From the NCBI GenBank assembly GCA_902495835.1, contig CABUYS010000021.1, positions 1 through 17,021 of the forward strand: 17,021 bases of DNA, in the 5' to 3' direction. Source of the DNA: an uncultured Oscillospiraceae bacterium. Lineage in GTDB: Bacteria > Bacillota > Clostridia > Oscillospirales > Acutalibacteraceae. A program made the position numbers and the translations under genes. The stretch's first letter is position 1. Each line of letters begins with the position of its first letter. Shown in pieces: positions 1 to 9,372 of this stretch. The notes beneath the pieces were generated by a model, which saw only the letters and a program-made list of their open reading frames with translations, did not search any database and had not been told where the DNA came from.

Positions 1-3000
1 GTAAAGAAGTTTGATTTGTTTCAGAAACTTTTTCTATATTAACATCTCTGTAGCGGTGAATTCCTGTTCCTGCCGGGAGTAATTTACCTATAATTACGTT
101 TTCTTTCAAACCAATGAGCGGATCGATTTTTCCTTTTATAGCTGCTTCGGTAAGAACTCTAGTGGTTTCTTGGAACGAAGCTGCAGACAAGAATGAATCC
201 GTTGCAAGAGATGCTTTTGTAATACCCAAAAGTATAGGTGTGCAGTAGGCTTCTTCGAGCTCTGTTTCTCCCGCTTCTTTTCTGGCTTTAATTTTATCGT
301 TAGCTCTTAAAAATTCTGATTTATCAACAATTGAATTTTCAAGCAAGTCTGTGTCGCCTGCTTCATCTATACGAACTTTTTGCATCATTTGTCTAACAAT
401 AACTTCAATGTGCTTATCGTTAATATCAACGCCCTGCATTCTGTAAACTCTTTGAACTTCCTGAATAAGATATGCTTCAACAGCTTCAGGACCCTTTATT
501 GCAAGAACGTCGTGCGGATTTACAGAACCTTCGGTTATCATATCACCGGCTTCTATTGTCTGGCCTTCTTCGACACAAATTCTTGATCCGAAAGGAATAA
601 GATAACTTTTCTCATCACCGGTTTCTTCGTCGAATACAATAACATTACGATTTTTCTTAATTTCTTCGAAGCGAACCGTACCTTTTATTTCACTTATAAT
701 AGCCAAACGTTTAGGTCTGCGTCCTTCGAAAAGTTCTTCAACACGCGGCAAACCTTGAGTGATATCTTCAGAACTTGCAATACCACCTGTGTGGAACGTT
801 CTCATCGTAAGCTGTGTACCTGGTTCACCGATGGACTGTGCAGCGATAATTCCAACCGCTTCACCGACGGCAACAGGAGCACCGTTTGCAAGGTTCGAAC
901 CATAACACTTTTTGCAAACACCTTGTTTGGATTTACAGTTGAGAATTGAACGAATTTCAATTCTTTGTACTCCGTGTGAAATTATAATTTCAGCATCCTT
1001 ATGATCCATAAGTTTATCTTTTGAAACCAATACTTCTTTAGTGTCCGCATCAATAAAGTCGTGACACAAATATCTTCCTATCAAGCGCTCTTCAAGACTT
1101 TCAATGGATTCTTTGCCGTCTTTGATTTCAAATACAGTAATACCTTTAACCGCTCCGCAGTCGTCTTCTCTAATAATAATTTCTTGAGAAACGTCAACCA
1201 AACGACGAGTAAGATATCCGGAGTCAGCTGTACGAAGAGCCGTATCGGCAGAACCTTTTCTCGCACCACGCGATGCAATAAAGTACTCTAATATGTTAAG
1301 TCCTTCACGGTAGTTACCTCTGATAGGAATTTCTATCGTAGTACCGGAAGCATTGGCGATAAGTCCGCGCATACCTGCAAGCTGTCTTATCTGACTCATT
1401 GAACCACGAGCTCCCGAGTCCGCCATCATGAATACGGGGTTATATCTGTCAAGATTTGCCTGCAATGCTCTTGAAACATCATCAGTCGCTCTTTCCCAAA
1501 TTTTAAGAGTATGACCTTTTCTTTCTTGGTCAGACATAAGTCCGCGTCTGAAATCTTTAACGATTGAATCTATATTTTTCTCTGCTTCGGCCAAAATATC
1601 TTTTTTGGCAGGCGGTATAACTGCGTCGCCTACAGCTATTGTAATTGCGCCTCTGGTTGAGTATTTATATCCCAAAGCTTTAATTTTATCGAGTATTTCG
1701 GAAGTTACTTTTGTTCCGTGAACTTTTATACATGCATCAACTATGTTTCCGAGCTGTTTTTTACCTACTAAAAAGTCTATTTCCAAATCGGCTTCTTTTG
1801 CAGGGTCACTACGGTCAACAAATCCCAAATCCTGAGGTATAGACTGATTGAATATTATTCTTCCGGGAGTTGTTTCAATTAATCTTGTTTCCCCTTTGAA
1901 ATTTCGTCTGACTTTTATCCTGGCATGAAGTCCTACATCTTTTGCGTCATATGCCATTAATGCTTCGTTGAAATCTCTGAAAACCTTTCCTTCTCCGGGT
2001 TCTCCCGCTTTATCCAAAGTCAAATAATATGAACCCAGAACCATATCTTGGGTCGGAACTGTTACAGGACGTCCGTCTGAGGGTTTCAAAAGGTTTCCTG
2101 ATGAAAGCATCAAAAATCTCGCTTCTGCCTGAGCTTCTGCGGAAAGTGGAACGTGAACTGCCATTTGGTCTCCGTCAAAGTCGGCGTTATAAGCAGAACA
2201 TACAAGAGGATGCAGCTTAAGTGCACGACCTTCAACTAAAACAGGTTCAAACGCCTGTATACCAAGCCTATGGAGTGTAGGTGCACGGTTAAGTAAAACA
2301 GGATGACCTTTAATTACTATTTCAAGTGCGTCCCAAACTTCAGGGCGACATCTGTCCACGGCTTTCCTTGCAGCTTTAATATTGCTTACTACTCCGATTT
2401 CGACAAGTCTTTTCATAACAAAAGGTTTAAAGAGCTCTAAAGCCATTTCTTTCGGAAGTCCGCACTGATATATTTTGAGTTCAGGTCCTACAACGATAAC
2501 CGATCTTCCTGAATAGTCAACACGTTTTCCGAGCAAGTTTTGTCTGAATCGTCCTTGTTTACCTTTAAGCATATCGGAAAGAGATTTAAGAGGTCTATTA
2601 TTAGGCCCTGTTACAGGTCTTCCGCGACGTCCGTTATCTATAAGAGCGTCAACCGATTCTTGAAGCATTCTCTTTTCATTTCTTATGATGATATCAGGAG
2701 CTCCCAAATCCATAAGCCTTTTAAGGCGGTTATTTCTGTTTATTACGCGTCTGTATAAATCATTTAAATCTGAAGTTGCAAATCTTCCTCCGTCGAGCTG
2801 AACCATAGGACGCAAATCGGGCGGAATTACCGGAAGAACATCCAAAATCATCCATTCGGGGCGATTTCCGGACATTCTGAAAGCTTCTACCGCTTCCAAT
2901 CTCTTAAGAATCCTTATTTTCTTTTGACCTGTTGCTGTAACAAGCTCTTCTTTAAGGTCATCGGACAAATTTTCCAAATCTATCTTTTCGAGAAGCTTCT

Positions 3001-3526
3001 TAATGGCTTCGGCACCCATTCCTGCTTCGAAATCGTCTTCATATTTTTCGCGCATATCTCTGTATTCTTTTTCGGTTAAAAATTGCTGATCATTGAGCTC
3101 CCTGACATTTCCTGAATCTATAACTACATACAGTGCAAAATACAAAACTTTTTCAAGCATTCTCGGAGACATATCAAGGATGAGACCCATTCTTGAAGGA
3201 ATTCCCTTGAAATACCAAATATGAGAAACAGGCGCAGCAAGCTCGATATGACCCATGCGTTCACGACGAACTTTTGATCTCGTGACTTCTACTCCGCAAC
3301 GGTCGCAAACCTTACCTTTATATCTAATTCTTTTATATTTTCCGCAGTGACATTCCCAGTCTTTTTGTGGTCCGAAAATACGTTCACAAAATAAGCCATC
3401 CGTTTCCGGTTTTAGCGTTCTGTAGTTTATGGTTTCAGGTTTTTTTACTTCTCCGTAAGACCAACTTCTGATTTTTTCGGGAGAGGCTAAACCTATCTTT
3501 ATTGATTCAAAAATATTAAAATCCAT
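1..3526 (-). CDS. rpoC: DNA-directed RNA polymerase subunit beta' (partial, C-terminus cut by window edge)
   Basis: This is the largest subunit of the core RNA polymerase, carrying the catalytic Mg2+-binding loop and clamp. Translation from ATG at 3526 gives [19 protein letters not shown], the usual Firmicutes start, preceded by an AAGGGG ribosome binding site. The N-terminal zinc site is visible (ECHCGKYK followed by CDRCGVEV). The invariant NADFDGD catalytic motif lies at residues about 447-453 (bases 2168-2188). The second cysteine cluster ([14 protein letters not shown]) and the C-terminal [19 protein letters not shown] motif are also present. About 1175 codons are in the window. The normal Firmicutes length is about 1200, so only a short tail is missing. 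It follows rpoB with a 93-bp gap that contains a hairpin, and the two are probably co-transcribed. No frameshift was seen. Identification is certain. Confidence 0.98.
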   Translation of the reverse strand, partial: MDFNIFESIKIGLASPEKIRSWSYGEVKKPETINYRTLKPETDGLFCERIFGPQKDWECHCGKYKRIRYKGKVCDRCGVEVTRSKVRRERMGHIELAAPVSHIWYFKGIPSRMGLILDMSPRMLEKVLYFALYVVIDSGNVRELNDQQFLTEKEYRDMREKYEDDFEAGMGAEAIKKLLEKIDLENLSDDLKEELVTATGQKKIRILKRLEAVEAFRMSGNRPEWMILDVLPVIPPDLRPMVQLDGGRFATSDLNDLYRRVINRNNRLKRLMDLGAPDIIIRNEKRMLQESVDALIDNGRRGRPVTGPNNRPLKSLSDMLKGKQGRFRQNLLGKRVDYSGRSVIVVGPELKIYQCGLPKEMALELFKPFVMKRLVEIGVVSNIKAARKAVDRCRPEVWDALEIVIKGHPVLLNRAPTLHRLGIQAFEPVLVEGRALKLHPLVCSAYNADFDGDQMAVHVPLSAEAQAEARFLMLSSGNLLKPSDGRPVTVPTQDMVLGSYYLTLDKAGEPGEGKVFRDFNEALMAYDAKDVGLHARIKVRRNFKGETRLIETTPGRIIFNQSIPQDLGFVDRSDPAKEADLEIDFLVGKKQLGNIVDACIKVHGTKVTSEILDKIKALGYKYSTRGAITIAVGDAVIPPAKKDILAEAEKNIDSIVKDFRRGLMSDQERKGHTLKIWERATDDVSRALQANLDRYNPVFMMADSGARGSMSQIRQLAGMRGLIANASGTTIEIPIRGNYREGLNILEYFIASRGARKGSADTALRTADSGYLTRRLVDVSQEIIIREDDCGAVKGITVFEIKDGKESIESLEERLIGRYLCHDFIDADTKEVLVSKDKLMDHKDAEIIISHGVQRIEIRSILNCKSKQGVCKKCYGSNLANGAPVAVGEAVGIIAAQSIGEPGTQLTMRTFHTGGIASSEDITQGLPRVEELFEGRRPKRLAIISEIKGTVRFEEIKKNRNVIVFDEETGDEKSYLIPFGSRICVEEGQTIEAGDMITEGSVNPHDVLAIKGPEAVEAYLIQEVQRVYRMQGVDINDKHIEVIVRQMMQKVRIDEAGDTDLLENSIVDKSEFLRANDKIKARKEAGETELEEAYCTPILLGITKASLATDSFLSAASFQETTRVLTEAAIKGKIDPLIGLKENVIIGKLLPAGTGIHRYRDVNIEKVSETNQTSL

Positions 3527-3576
3527 ACCGCAACCCCTTAAGATTTATTATAAACATGCATTTTTTACAAACACTA

Positions 3577-3613
3577 CGAAAATGAGAATACCTTTGAAGG
3601 TATCTCATTCTCG
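3577..3613 (-). other. Hairpin in the rpoB-rpoC intergenic gap
   Basis: The arms at 3577-3592 and 3599-3613 form an almost perfect stem of about 15 bp, with one bulged base and one mismatch, closed by a 6-nt loop just after the rpoB stop codon. On the minus-strand transcript the stem is followed by TAGTGTTTG, not a U-run, so it is not a canonical intrinsic terminator. It could be a processing site or a weak attenuator that sets the rpoB:rpoC ratio. The structure is seen in the sequence; its role is inferred. Confidence 0.55.
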
Positions 3614-3619
3614 AAATAA

Positions 3620-6600
3620 TTAAAATTCTTCGTCGTCGATATCTTCTTCAAAATCAGAATCAATATCGTCTTCTTCAAGGCCGTCTCCTTCGGAATCTTC
3701 TATTCCGTAGCTTTCTTTACCTTCATTGGTCATAACTTCAGGGCCAAGAATATCTTTTTCTATGGTAAGACCTGTATCTTCTTCTTCGTCAAAATCTCTT
3801 TTAAGATCTATTTCGTTGTTATCCTTGTCAAGAATAGACAAATCAAGTCCCATGGATTGTAATTCTTTTATGAGAACTTTGAAAGATTCAGGAATTCCCG
3901 GTTTAGGAATGTTTTCGCCCTTAACTATAGCTTCATAGGTCTTAACTCTTCCTACAACGTCGTCGGATTTAACTGTAAGAATTTCTTGCAGTGTATATGC
4001 AGCTCCATATGCTTCAAGTGCCCAAACTTCCATTTCTCCGAAACGCTGACCGCCAAACTGAGCTTTACCTCCGAGAGGTTGCTGAGTAACGAGAGAATAT
4101 GGACCTGTTGAACGAGCGTGAATTTTATCGTCAACCAAATGGTGGAGTTTAAGATAATACATATATCCGACTGTAACGGGATTATCAAAATATTCGCCGG
4201 TTCGACCGTCTTTAAGCCACATTTTTCCTGTTTCGCTGTATCCCGCATCTTTAAGACACTGGAATATATCACCTTCGTGAGCTCCATCAAATACCGGTGT
4301 AGCAATCTTCCAACCAAGAGCTTTAGCGGCATATCCCAAATGAACTTCCAATACCTGACCGATGTTCATACGAGAAGGAACGCCCAAAGGATTAAGAACT
4401 ATATCAAGCGGAGTACCGTCAGGCAAGAACGGCATATCTTCAACCGGAAGAATTCTCGACACAACACCCTTGTTACCATGGCGTCCTGCCATTTTATCTC
4501 CTACGGAAATTTTTCTCTTTTGAGCAATGTAGCATCTTACGACTTTATTTACACCCGGAGAAAGTTCATCTTTACTGTTTTCACGTGTAAAGACTTTAAC
4601 ATCCACAACTATTCCATACTCTCCATGTGGAACACGAAGCGAAGTGTCTCTTACTTCTCTTGCTTTTTCTCCGAAAATTGCTCTTAAAAGTCTTTCTTCG
4701 GCAGTAAGTTCGGTTTCTCCTTTCGGAGTTACTTTTCCTACAAGAATATCCCCTGCACGAACTTCAGCACCGACTCTTATTATACCGTCTTCGTCCAAGT
4801 CACGAAGCAAATCTTCGTTTACGTTTGGAATATCACGAGTAATTTCTTCTGGTCCGAGTTTTGTATCTCTGGATTCCATTTCGTACTTTTCTATATGAAT
4901 GGAAGTATATACATCTTCTCTTACTATTTTTTCACTAATCAATACCGCGTCTTCGTAGTTGTATCCTTCCCATGTCATAAATCCGATTAAAGCATTTTTT
5001 CCAAGACTTATTTCGCCTTTATCGGTTGCAGGGCCGTCGGCAAGAACTTCCCCTGCAACAAATTTTTGACCTGCTGAAACAATAGGAATTTGATTTACGC
5101 AAGTACTTTGGTTTGAACGAGCAAATTTTATAAGATTAAATCTTTCATTTTTGCCTGAATTATATCTTACAACTATTTTGTCGGCACTTACACTTAAAAC
5201 TTCTCCGTCTTCTTTTGCTAAAACGCATACTCCCGAATCGACTCCGGCTTGATATTCAATACCGGTTCCGACTATAGGTGCTTCGCTTTTCAAAAGCGGA
5301 ACGGCTTGCTTCTGCATGTTTGAACCCATCAACGCACGGTTTGCGTCGTCGTTTTCAAGGAAAGGAATCATGGCAGTTGCAACGGAAACGACCATTTTTG
5401 GAGATACATCCATGTAATCCGGCTGTGAACGCTCAACTTCAACGAATTGGTCTCTGTATCTTCCGTTTACCTTGGCATGAACAAAACGTCCTTCTTCGTC
5501 TAAAGGCTCGTTTGCCTGTGCAACTATATAATCATCTTCTTCGTCCGCAGTCATATAAACTACATCTGAAGTGACTTTTCCTGTAGCTTTATCGACTTTT
5601 CTGAACGGAGCTTCTATAAAGCCGTATTCATTAACTCTCGCGAAAGTCGAAAGGTATGAAATCAGTCCTATGTTCGGCCCTTCAGGAGTTTCAATAGGAC
5701 ACATGCGTCCATAATGGCTGTAATGAACGTCACGAACTTCGAATCCCGCACGATCTCTTGAAAGTCCTCCGGGTCCCAACGCGGATAAACGGCGTTTATG
5801 CGTCAACTCTGAAAGAGGATTGGTTTGATCCATGAACTGCGAAAGCGGCGAGGAACCAAAAAATTCTTTTATCGCAGCAACTATAGGCCTTATATTGATA
5901 AGAGCATTAGGAGTGATTACTTCCAAATCTTGAGCTTGAAGAGTCATTCTTTCTCTTATAACTCTTTCAAGTCTTGAAAATCCTATTCTTACCTGATTTT
6001 GAAGAAGTTCTCCTACGGAACGAATTCTTCTGTTGCCCAAATGGTCAATGTCATCGGTGACACCTATGCCGTGGCTTAAACAGGTCATATAGTTTATCGA
6101 AGCAAAAATATCGTCTATTATTATATGTTTCGGAATAAGTTCGTCTTTTCTGTTTTTAATCGCGATTTTGAGGGCTTTTTCTGTATCACAAGAATCAAGA
6201 ATTTCAGACAAAATGCTGAATCTTACTTTTTCTTTAATGTCGCATTCTTTTTTTACATCAAAATCCACAAACTTACTTATATCAACCATACCGTTGGATA
6301 TAATCTTTATTTCGTTTCCGTCCTTTTTGATGTATGCCATGCAAATACCGGCATTTTCTATCTCCAAAGCTTTTTCTTCGGAAATAATTTCCCCAACGTC
6401 GGCAATAATTTCTCCTGTAAGCGGATTTGGAATCGGACGCGAAAGCTCTTGCCCTTTAATACGATGAGAAATGGCAAGTTTTTTATTATATTTATATCTT
6501 CCGACACGTGAAAGATCATATCTTCTTGCGTCAAAAAGAAGAGAATTTATGTGTGCTTGAGAGTTTTCCAATGTAGGAGGTTCGCCCGGACGAAGTTTTC

Positions 6601-7318
6601 TGTAAACTTCAAAAAGAGCTTCTTCCATGTTTTTGCATGCATCTTTTTCAAGGGTCGCCAAAATACGCTCATCTTCACCGAAATATTCGGTAATTTCAGC
6701 GTCACTGCCGAGCCCTAAAGCTCTTATGAAAGTCGTAAGAGGTATTTTCCTGTTTTTATCAATTCTTACATATAAAACATCGTTAGAATCGGTTTCATAC
6801 TCTAACCATGCACCACGATTCGGAATTATTGTCGAACTGAAAAGTTCTTTACCGGTTTTGTCGTATTCCATTTTGAAATAAACACCCGGAGAACGAACCA
6901 ACTGCGAAATTACAACACGTTCGGCACCGTTTATAATAAAGGTTCCGCTGTCAGTCATAATAGGAAATTCTCCCATGAAAACATCCGATTCTTTAACCTG
7001 ACCCGTTTCCTTATTAAGAAGACGTGCAGTAACTCTGAGTGCAGCGGCGTATGTAGTGTCGCGTTCTTTACACTCGTTTATATCGTAAGTAGGGTGATTA
7101 ACATCCATGGTGTAATCGGTAAAGTCCAAAACAAGATTTCCGGTGTAATCCGTTATTCCGGACACATCCTTAAAAACTTCTTTTAAACCTTCTTGCAAAA
7201 ACCAATTGTAAGAATTTTTTTGAATTTCCAAAAGATTCGGAAGTTTTATCACTTCATCGATTTTGGAAAAGCTCATTCTGGTTGTCTTCCCAAGCTGCAG
7301 CGGTTTGACATTTACCAT
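3620..7318 (-). CDS. rpoB: DNA-directed RNA polymerase subunit beta
   Basis: This is the second catalytic subunit of RNA polymerase and the rifampicin target. The protein starts [20 protein letters not shown] and shows the standard lobes, including [22 protein letters not shown] text (here EFPIMTDS), the rifampicin pocket at about residues 488-514 ([20 protein letters not shown] then [11 protein letters not shown]), GRHGNKGV, and the C-terminal [19 protein letters not shown]. The last 50 residues are strongly acidic, as in many Firmicutes. A start six codons upstream at 7336 is open, but the only Shine-Dalgarno sequence (GGAGTG) lies inside those codons, so 7318 (1232 aa) is preferred. The key rifampicin residues equivalent to E. 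coli D516, H526 and S531 are wild type. The residue at the position of E. coli Q510 is Pro. It is the first gene of a two-gene unit and is not preceded by rplL. Confidence 0.98.
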   Translation of the reverse strand: MVNVKPLQLGKTTRMSFSKIDEVIKLPNLLEIQKNSYNWFLQEGLKEVFKDVSGITDYTGNLVLDFTDYTMDVNHPTYDINECKERDTTYAAALRVTARLLNKETGQVKESDVFMGEFPIMTDSGTFIINGAERVVISQLVRSPGVYFKMEYDKTGKELFSSTIIPNRGAWLEYETDSNDVLYVRIDKNRKIPLTTFIRALGLGSDAEITEYFGEDERILATLEKDACKNMEEALFEVYRKLRPGEPPTLENSQAHINSLLFDARRYDLSRVGRYKYNKKLAISHRIKGQELSRPIPNPLTGEIIADVGEIISEEKALEIENAGICMAYIKKDGNEIKIISNGMVDISKFVDFDVKKECDIKEKVRFSILSEILDSCDTEKALKIAIKNRKDELIPKHIIIDDIFASINYMTCLSHGIGVTDDIDHLGNRRIRSVGELLQNQVRIGFSRLERVIRERMTLQAQDLEVITPNALINIRPIVAAIKEFFGSSPLSQFMDQTNPLSELTHKRRLSALGPGGLSRDRAGFEVRDVHYSHYGRMCPIETPEGPNIGLISYLSTFARVNEYGFIEAPFRKVDKATGKVTSDVVYMTADEEDDYIVAQANEPLDEEGRFVHAKVNGRYRDQFVEVERSQPDYMDVSPKMVVSVATAMIPFLENDDANRALMGSNMQKQAVPLLKSEAPIVGTGIEYQAGVDSGVCVLAKEDGEVLSVSADKIVVRYNSGKNERFNLIKFARSNQSTCVNQIPIVSAGQKFVAGEVLADGPATDKGEISLGKNALIGFMTWEGYNYEDAVLISEKIVREDVYTSIHIEKYEMESRDTKLGPEEITRDIPNVNEDLLRDLDEDGIIRVGAEVRAGDILVGKVTPKGETELTAEERLLRAIFGEKAREVRDTSLRVPHGEYGIVVDVKVFTRENSKDELSPGVNKVVRCYIAQKRKISVGDKMAGRHGNKGVVSRILPVEDMPFLPDGTPLDIVLNPLGVPSRMNIGQVLEVHLGYAAKALGWKIATPVFDGAHEGDIFQCLKDAGYSETGKMWLKDGRTGEYFDNPVTVGYMYYLKLHHLVDDKIHARSTGPYSLVTQQPLGGKAQFGGQRFGEMEVWALEAYGAAYTLQEILTVKSDDVVGRVKTYEAIVKGENIPKPGIPESFKVLIKELQSMGLDLSILDKDNNEIDLKRDFDEEEDTGLTIEKDILGPEVMTNEGKESYGIEDSEGDGLEEDDIDSDFEEDIDDEEF

Positions 7319-7410
7319 AGATTTAAAACACTCCATTCATTTTTTTACGTTTGAACTAACAATAATCAAATAAAATCATTTTCTTTTCCTATAAAATACA
7401 ACACGAAAAT

Positions 7411-7442
7411 GTATTAATCTAAAAGCAGTTAATACACCTCCT
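7411..7442 (-). promoter_or_regulatory. Orphan Shine-Dalgarno-like box plus inverted repeat in the rpoBC leader
   Basis: On the minus strand an excellent AGGAGGTG (7442-7435) is followed directly by the inverted repeat GTATTAA/TTAATAC (7435-7429 and 7417-7411, loop of 11 nt). No ATG, GTG or TTG start at normal spacing opens a frame of more than a few codons. The box sits about 115 nt upstream of the rpoB start, within the predicted 217-nt leader. It may mark a very short leader peptide, a decayed gene or a regulatory site; which one cannot be decided here. Confidence 0.35.
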
Positions 7443-7515
7443 GATTATATTTACTTATTTTATTCTACTTGATTTTAAAATAAACCTGTGATACCATAGA
7501 AATGATTTTAATATG

Positions 7516-7541
7516 TTGTACATATTACAATGCAGTATAAT
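7516..7541 (+). promoter_or_regulatory. Possible tyrS promoter (TATAAT, weak -35)
   Basis: A perfect TATAAT lies at 7536-7541, pointing toward tyrS. The nearest -35-like element, TTGTAC at 7516-7521, is only 14 bp upstream, shorter than the ideal 17, and nothing better lies at the correct spacing. The call therefore rests mainly on the -10 box. The rest of 7542-7650 shows no T-box specifier or antiterminator signature, although T-boxes are common before Firmicutes tyrS. Confidence 0.35.
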
Positions 7542-7570
7542 ATTTTACCGCATTTTAAGGCGTATGTCAA
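7542..7570 (-). promoter_or_regulatory. Sigma-A-type promoter of rpoBC
   Basis: A consensus -35 TTGACA (7570-7565) is followed after exactly 17 bp by the -10 TAAAAT (7547-7542), reading toward rpoB. Transcription should start near 7535, giving a leader of about 217 nt. This is the best promoter match in the window and supports independent transcription of rpoBC. Its -10 directly abuts the TATAAT proposed for the divergent tyrS promoter. Confidence 0.7.
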
Positions 7571-7657
7571 GTAAAATCCATGCTTTAAATATTTTTATTT
7601 CAGATTATAGAATATTTGGAGCATTTTCTTATTATTTTTTAAAAAAGGTGAAGTTTT

Positions 7658-8881
7658 ATGGATATTTATAAAGAACTTTCCGAGCGAGAACTCATTGCTC
7701 AGGTAACAAACGAAGAAAAAGTCAAAGAACTTTTAAATACTGAAAAAGTTCCCTTTTATATAGGATTTGAACCCACCGCCGATTCTTTGCATGTGGGGCA
7801 TTTTGTTCAGATTATGATTATGTCCAGACTTCAAAAAGCCGGACATATTCCGATAATACTTTTCGGGGGCGGAACGGGACTTATAGGCGACCCATCAGGT
7901 AAAACCGACATGAGGAAAATGCTTACTCCGGAAATAATAAATCACAACGTGGAATGTTTCAAAAAACAAGCTTCCAGATTTTTAGATTTGACTCCGGGAA
8001 AAGCGATTATTGTGAACAACGCAGAATGGCTTATGGATTTGAATTATATAAAATTTTTAAGAGAAATAGGCGTTCATTTTTCGGTAAACAGAATGCTTGC
8101 GGCAGAGTGCTACAAACAAAGATTAGAGCGCGGTCTTACTTTCTTTGAACTCAATTACATGATAATGCAAAGCTATGATTTTCTTGTTCTGAGCAGAAAA
8201 TACGGTTGTAAACTTGAGCTCGGAGGAGATGACCAGTGGAGCAATATTATAGGTGGAGTGGAACTTGTAAGAAGATGCGACAAAAAGGAAGTGTACGGAC
8301 TTACATTTAAACTCCTCACCACAAGCGAAGGCAAAAAAATGGGAAAAACTGAAAAAGGTGCACTGTGGCTTGACCCAAATCGCACATCTCCTTATGAATT
8401 TTACCAATACTGGAGAAATGTTGACGACAAAGATGTTACTAAGTGCATGAAGATGTTGACATTTATTCCCGTAAACGAAATAAACGAATACGAAAAATTA
8501 TCCGGCAGCGACATTAACAAAGCAAAAGAAAAACTGGCATACGAAACAACAAAACTTGTTCACGGAGAAGAAGAAGCCGAAAAATCGATGCAAACCGCTC
8601 GTTCTCTTTTTGGAAGCAAAGATCCAAGTTTAGATGCACCGGAATTTCAATTCCCTGAGGAAAAATTATCAGAAAATTCTACCGAACTTTTACTTATATT
8701 AACAGAATCAGGACTCGCTTCTTCAAAAAGCGAAGCCAGAAGGCTTATTTCTCAAGGAGGAATTTCCGTAAACGGAGAAAAAATCGATGACGTTTCTCAC
8801 AAAGTTGATAACGAATCCATTAAAAAAGGAATAATCGTAAAAAAAGGAAAAAAAGTTTATAAGAAAATAATCGTTGAATAA
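7658..8881 (+). CDS. tyrS: Tyrosyl-tRNA synthetase
   Basis: This cytoplasmic class I aminoacyl-tRNA synthetase activates tyrosine with ATP and charges tRNA-Tyr. The 407-residue protein has the full family layout: a Rossmann catalytic domain with the HIGH signature as HVGH (residues 45-48), the tyrosine-site segment LELGGDDQWSNIIGG (about 186-200), the KMSKS loop as KMGKT (227-231), and a C-terminal S4 RNA-binding domain from about 340 (SGLASSKSEARRLISQGGIS). The KMGKT form is typical of one bacterial TyrRS subgroup. The ATG is preceded by AAGGTG at 7-bp spacing. The gene stands alone, diverging from rpoB. The hairpin at 8903-8921 lies 22 bp after its stop codon. Length and motifs are complete, so it should be functional. 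Confidence 0.97.
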   Translation: MDIYKELSERELIAQVTNEEKVKELLNTEKVPFYIGFEPTADSLHVGHFVQIMIMSRLQKAGHIPIILFGGGTGLIGDPSGKTDMRKMLTPEIINHNVECFKKQASRFLDLTPGKAIIVNNAEWLMDLNYIKFLREIGVHFSVNRMLAAECYKQRLERGLTFFELNYMIMQSYDFLVLSRKYGCKLELGGDDQWSNIIGGVELVRRCDKKEVYGLTFKLLTTSEGKKMGKTEKGALWLDPNRTSPYEFYQYWRNVDDKDVTKCMKMLTFIPVNEINEYEKLSGSDINKAKEKLAYETTKLVHGEEEAEKSMQTARSLFGSKDPSLDAPEFQFPEEKLSENSTELLLILTESGLASSKSEARRLISQGGISVNGEKIDDVSHKVDNESIKKGIIVKKGKKVYKKIIVE

Positions 8882-8902
8882 TTTAAAAATTCGAATAAAG
8901 AT

Positions 8903-8921
8903 CCACCCGCATAGCGGGTGG
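8903..8921 (+). terminator. Hairpin after tyrS, possible weak terminator
   Basis: An 8-bp perfect GC-rich stem with a 3-nt loop begins 22 bp after the tyrS stop codon and is followed by TATTTCCTTTT on the plus strand. The tail is a broken T-tract, so termination may be partial. The same hairpin is also counted as one end of the possible IS relic. Confidence 0.45.
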
Positions 8922-9035
8922 TATTTCCTTTTCGGGCATAACCCTAATACTGCTGGCAAGCTACAAGTGGATTACTTGTCAGTTTAACAGCTATGCATTT
9001 GTTGCTTGCTAGGATCTCTGGGATCAAATAAACTT
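8903..9035 (-). ncRNA. Candidate structured RNA (omega-RNA-like remnant?)
   Basis: Read on the minus strand, this segment is densely foldable compared with its AT-rich surroundings. AGCAAGC near 9008 can pair with GCTTGC near 8957. ACAAGT-AATCC-ACTTGT forms a small hairpin (about 8964-8980), GGG-TTATG-CCC another (about 8933-8943), and the segment ends with the strong CCACCCGC hairpin (8903-8921). A compact structured RNA ending at the right-end hairpin is how guide RNAs of IS605-family TnpB and IscB elements are arranged. No nuclease gene is adjacent. The pairings are seen; any omega-RNA identity is a guess. Confidence 0.25.
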
Positions 9036-9280
9036 AATTGATTACTTTTTCTATCTAATTTTTTATGTATCTCTTTTACACATAATAACTTTTGTACCAA
9101 AATTTTCAGTTCTTATATGCAAATTTCATGTTTACAAACCTCTGAAATATCATAAAAAATGTTTTTTACTTTAGAAGTTTCCAGATTGCCGGTTTTAAAA
9201 TAAATTTTTGTATTTATTATATTTGTTACACCGCTTAAGCTTTACTAAACCACGCGATAGTCGCGTGGTTTTCCATACAC

Positions 9281-9308
9281 AAAAAAGCCGCTGTTATCAG
9301 CGGCTTTT
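9281..9308 (-). terminator. Intrinsic terminator of the AAA+ gene (bidirectional form)
   Basis: The stem AAAAGCCGCTG/CAGCGGCTTTT with loop TTAT sits about 65 bp beyond the stop codon of the Nif11-AAA+ gene. On the minus strand it is followed by TTTTTT. It also has a T-run on the plus strand, so it can stop transcription from both sides. Confidence 0.85.
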
Positions 9309-9372
9309 ATTATGGATTTAGACAAATATAACAAATTAGTAAAAAACTCAAAATCAGCAAAAACTTTTAAAA

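Larger units (their letters stand above)
8900..9272 (-). mobile_element. Possible decayed IS200/IS605-type element (no intact transposase)
   Basis: Most of the gene-free stretch between tyrS and the AAA+ gene lies between two strong subterminal-like hairpins. One is at 8903-8921 (CCACCCGC/GCGGGTGG, loop ATA) and the other at 9248-9270 (AACCACGCGA/TCGCGTGGTT, loop TAG). IS200/IS605-family elements and their non-autonomous derivatives carry imperfect palindromes at both ends instead of terminal inverted repeats, which is why this is suggested. No TnpA or TnpB frame survives. A 42-codon open stretch on the minus strand ending at 8984 (containing NQLSLFDPRDPSKQQ) could be a coding remnant but was not recognised. 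The alternative is simply two hairpins acting as terminators around ordinary spacer. Confidence 0.3.

Noticed and set aside
4118..4687. 189-aa open frame antisense to rpoB
   Set aside because: It lies fully inside the conserved catalytic part of rpoB, has no ribosome binding site, and its residues follow from the sense codons. It is a shadow frame, as are the other frames opposite rpoB and rpoC.
5790..5860. Rifampicin resistance changes in rpoB
   Set aside because: The main resistance positions (E. coli 516, 526, 531) are wild type. The Pro at the equivalent of Q510 is probably natural lineage variation.
7319..7336. rpoB start six codons upstream at 7336
   Set aside because: No ribosome binding site precedes it. 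The GGAGTG that serves the downstream ATG lies within these codons, and relatives start at the equivalent of 7318.
7542..7657. T-box riboswitch before tyrS
   Set aside because: The space between the likely promoter and the start is only about 110 nt, and no AGGGTGGNACCGCG-type antiterminator or leader terminator is present.
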